DNA of 7,018 nt from Candidatus Altarchaeota archaeon (GTDB lineage: Archaea > Altiarchaeota > Altiarchaeia > IMC4 > SCGC-AAA252-I15), in the NCBI GenBank assembly GCA_018815265.1, contig JAHIYG010000170.1, positions 1 through 7,018 on the forward strand, in the 5' to 3' direction. Below are positions 6,191 through 7,018 of the stretch, piece after piece. The position numbers were made by a program, and so were the translations under genes. Each line of letters starts with the position of its first letter. The stretch's first letter is position 1. The notes beneath the pieces are model-generated. The model saw only the letters and a list, made by a program, of their open reading frames with translations. It was not told where the DNA came from and ran no database searches.

Positions 6191-6199
6191 TATATTTAT
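6191..6199 (+). promoter_or_regulatory. TATA box of the mevalonate-kinase/decarboxylase-like gene
   Basis: TATATTTAT is centred 24 bases before the ATG at 6219, the spacing expected for a leaderless archaeal transcript, and no ribosome binding site stands at a proper distance from that ATG. Confidence 0.55.
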
Positions 6200-6206
6200 C
6201 TGCAGG

Positions 6207-6219
6207 TAATTAACTAATA
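6207..6219 (-). promoter_or_regulatory. Possible AT-rich promoter element of the HAD phosphatase gene
   Basis: On the minus strand TATTAGTTAATTA is centred about 29 bases before the ATG at 6184, suitable for a leaderless start, but the match to the archaeal TATA consensus is weak. The better box at 6191-6199 lies too close to that ATG to serve this gene. Confidence 0.25.
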
Positions 6220-7018
6220 TGAAAGACTCTGGTGTAGCAGTCGCATATCCAGGATTGCCACTCATATTTGCCGAAGGATTCTCAGACTATAAAAAACGGA
6301 TATCTGGCCACAGCCACGCAAGTTTTGCGCTAACTGACCTACAGGATATGGTGCGGACGGAGACGCGGGCGCAATTGATTCCTGCAGGTGTTGAAATACA
6401 AGTCGAAGGCGTGGAAGAAGCAAACCCCCGGATGCAGTCCGCGCATTCTGTCGTAAGGGAGATGCTAGGCTTGGCTGCAGGCAAAACCGGCATATCTCTC
6501 ATGTCAAAGAACCAAAACATACTTACTGGATCAAGCGACTCCGGAGCTGCTGCGTTGGTGGCCTCAGTCGATGACACATTAGAACTCGGCCTCCCATACC
6601 ATAAACTTGAAGAATACGCTCGGAAAATAAGCGAAACCGCATACAGGAGCATCTATGGCGGTTTGAGTGAATACACTGTGGATGACCGCGGAAACATATC
6701 TACCAATCAGCTGAAAAAAGCATCGTACTTCAAGGATGTCGTCATATATGCTGTGCCTTTTGAGTTGAAACGATTCAGCGCCGACGACCTGCATCTTAGG
6801 GTGAGCCAGCACCCCCGGTACAACCAGCGGAATGACCAAGTGAATGTTAGGCTTTCAGAACTTAAGGAGACACTGGGTTCAGGAGATATTGTTTCAATCC
6901 TCCGCCTCATGGAATTGGATGCCAAAACAGTCCATCAGATGTTTGCTGACATGGGTATGACAGTCATCAGGGAGGGGATGAAGGATTTCACAGTGAAAAT
7001 AGATGATTTGCGCGCCAC
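6219..7018 (+). CDS. GHMP-fold protein of the diphosphomevalonate decarboxylase / mevalonate 3-kinase family (3' end outside window)
   Basis: 266 codons are visible with no stop before the window edge. The fold is shown by AYPGLPLIF (9-17), matching the AYPNIALIK start of diphosphomevalonate decarboxylases; VRTETR (45-50); the phosphate loop NILTGSSDSGAAAL (100-113); and ISETAYRSIYGGLSEY (137-152), equivalent to the SGSACRSLFGGF segment of decarboxylases. Key difference: the active-site lysine of classical decarboxylases (IKYWGK) is Phe17 here, while the arginine (Arg143) is kept and a glutamate, Glu139, precedes it. From memory, Thermoplasma mevalonate 3-kinase shares Leu at the lysine position and the SESxxRS-GG and ILSGSSD-GAA segments, so this branch is the closest I recognise. 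The decisive C-terminal aspartate lies past the window. Alternatives are a bisphosphomevalonate or phosphomevalonate decarboxylase. The likely pathway is mevalonate to IPP, fitting nearby fni and idsA. The start is ATG 6219, with a well-placed TATA box. Confidence 0.8.
   Translation, partial: MKDSGVAVAYPGLPLIFAEGFSDYKKRISGHSHASFALTDLQDMVRTETRAQLIPAGVEIQVEGVEEANPRMQSAHSVVREMLGLAAGKTGISLMSKNQNILTGSSDSGAAALVASVDDTLELGLPYHKLEEYARKISETAYRSIYGGLSEYTVDDRGNISTNQLKKASYFKDVVIYAVPFELKRFSADDLHLRVSQHPRYNQRNDQVNVRLSELKETLGSGDIVSILRLMELDAKTVHQMFADMGMTVIREGMKDFTVKIDDLRA

Noticed and set aside
5508..6209. 233-codon open frame on the plus strand opposite the HAD phosphatase
   Set aside because: It mirrors the phosphatase gene, whose HAD motifs are all intact. 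The frame is rich in Ser, Pro and Ala, with no recognisable domain and no promoter or ribosome site.
6185..6265. 27-residue N-terminal extension of the HAD phosphatase
   Set aside because: HAD proteins begin a few residues before the DxD motif. The extension crosses the promoter and first codons of the divergent gene.
6287..6925. Minus-strand open frames opposite the GHMP-family gene
   Set aside because: The plus strand here is uninterrupted to the window edge and carries recognised family motifs; the minus-strand frames have none.
1..7018. tRNA, rRNA, CRISPR array, insertion sequence or inteins
   Set aside because: Gaps between genes are under 50 bases, no direct-repeat array or terminal inverted repeats are visible, and all recognised proteins have normal family lengths or are cut only by the window edges.

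Overview
The window looks like a compact archaeal chromosome segment. The evidence is an isoprenoid gene set of archaeal type (a type II isopentenyl-diphosphate isomerase next to a short-chain prenyl synthase with archaeal GGPP synthase features, plus a mevalonate-kinase/decarboxylase-family protein that most resembles the Thermoplasma type). It is supported by TATA-like boxes about 25-30 bases before the first genes of transcription units, which lack Shine-Dalgarno sites, and by good Shine-Dalgarno sites before two genes inside units. The lineage cannot be fixed from sequence reading alone: a Thermoplasmata relative or another deep euryarchaeal/DPANN-type archaeon would fit. No rRNA, tRNA, mobile element or CRISPR array is visible.

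Layout. 1-601 (+) is the C-terminal third of AMP-forming acetyl-CoA synthetase, cut by the window edge. 638-1927 (+) is a 12-TM transporter of the oxalate/formate antiporter (OFA) branch of the MFS, probably co-transcribed with acs. 1975-2505 (+) is a small isochorismatase-family cysteine hydrolase. Converging on it is a minus-strand operon, read from right to left: idsA-type GGPP synthase (4720-3731), fni (3729-2749) and a YhbY/CRM-domain RNA-binding protein (2748-2521), with 1-base and 0-base gaps. Divergent from idsA is a four-CBS-motif protein (4763-5533, +), whose 3' end overlaps that of a HAD-family phosphatase (6184-5522, -). Divergent from the phosphatase is a GHMP-fold mevalonate-3-kinase/diphosphomevalonate-decarboxylase-like gene (6219 to the window end, +), cut at the right edge.

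How the genes fit together. Acs can make acetyl-CoA from acetate, the adjacent transporter could supply a monocarboxylate, and acetyl-CoA is the precursor of the mevalonate pathway. The GHMP-family enzyme, Fni and the GGPP synthase belong to the route from mevalonate through IPP/DMAPP to C20 prenyl diphosphate for archaeal ether lipids. The most notable point is the GHMP-family protein: it lacks the active-site lysine of classical diphosphomevalonate decarboxylase and resembles Thermoplasma mevalonate 3-kinase, hinting at a non-canonical mevalonate route. Intergenic spaces are all under 50 bases, so no long gene-free stretch exists.
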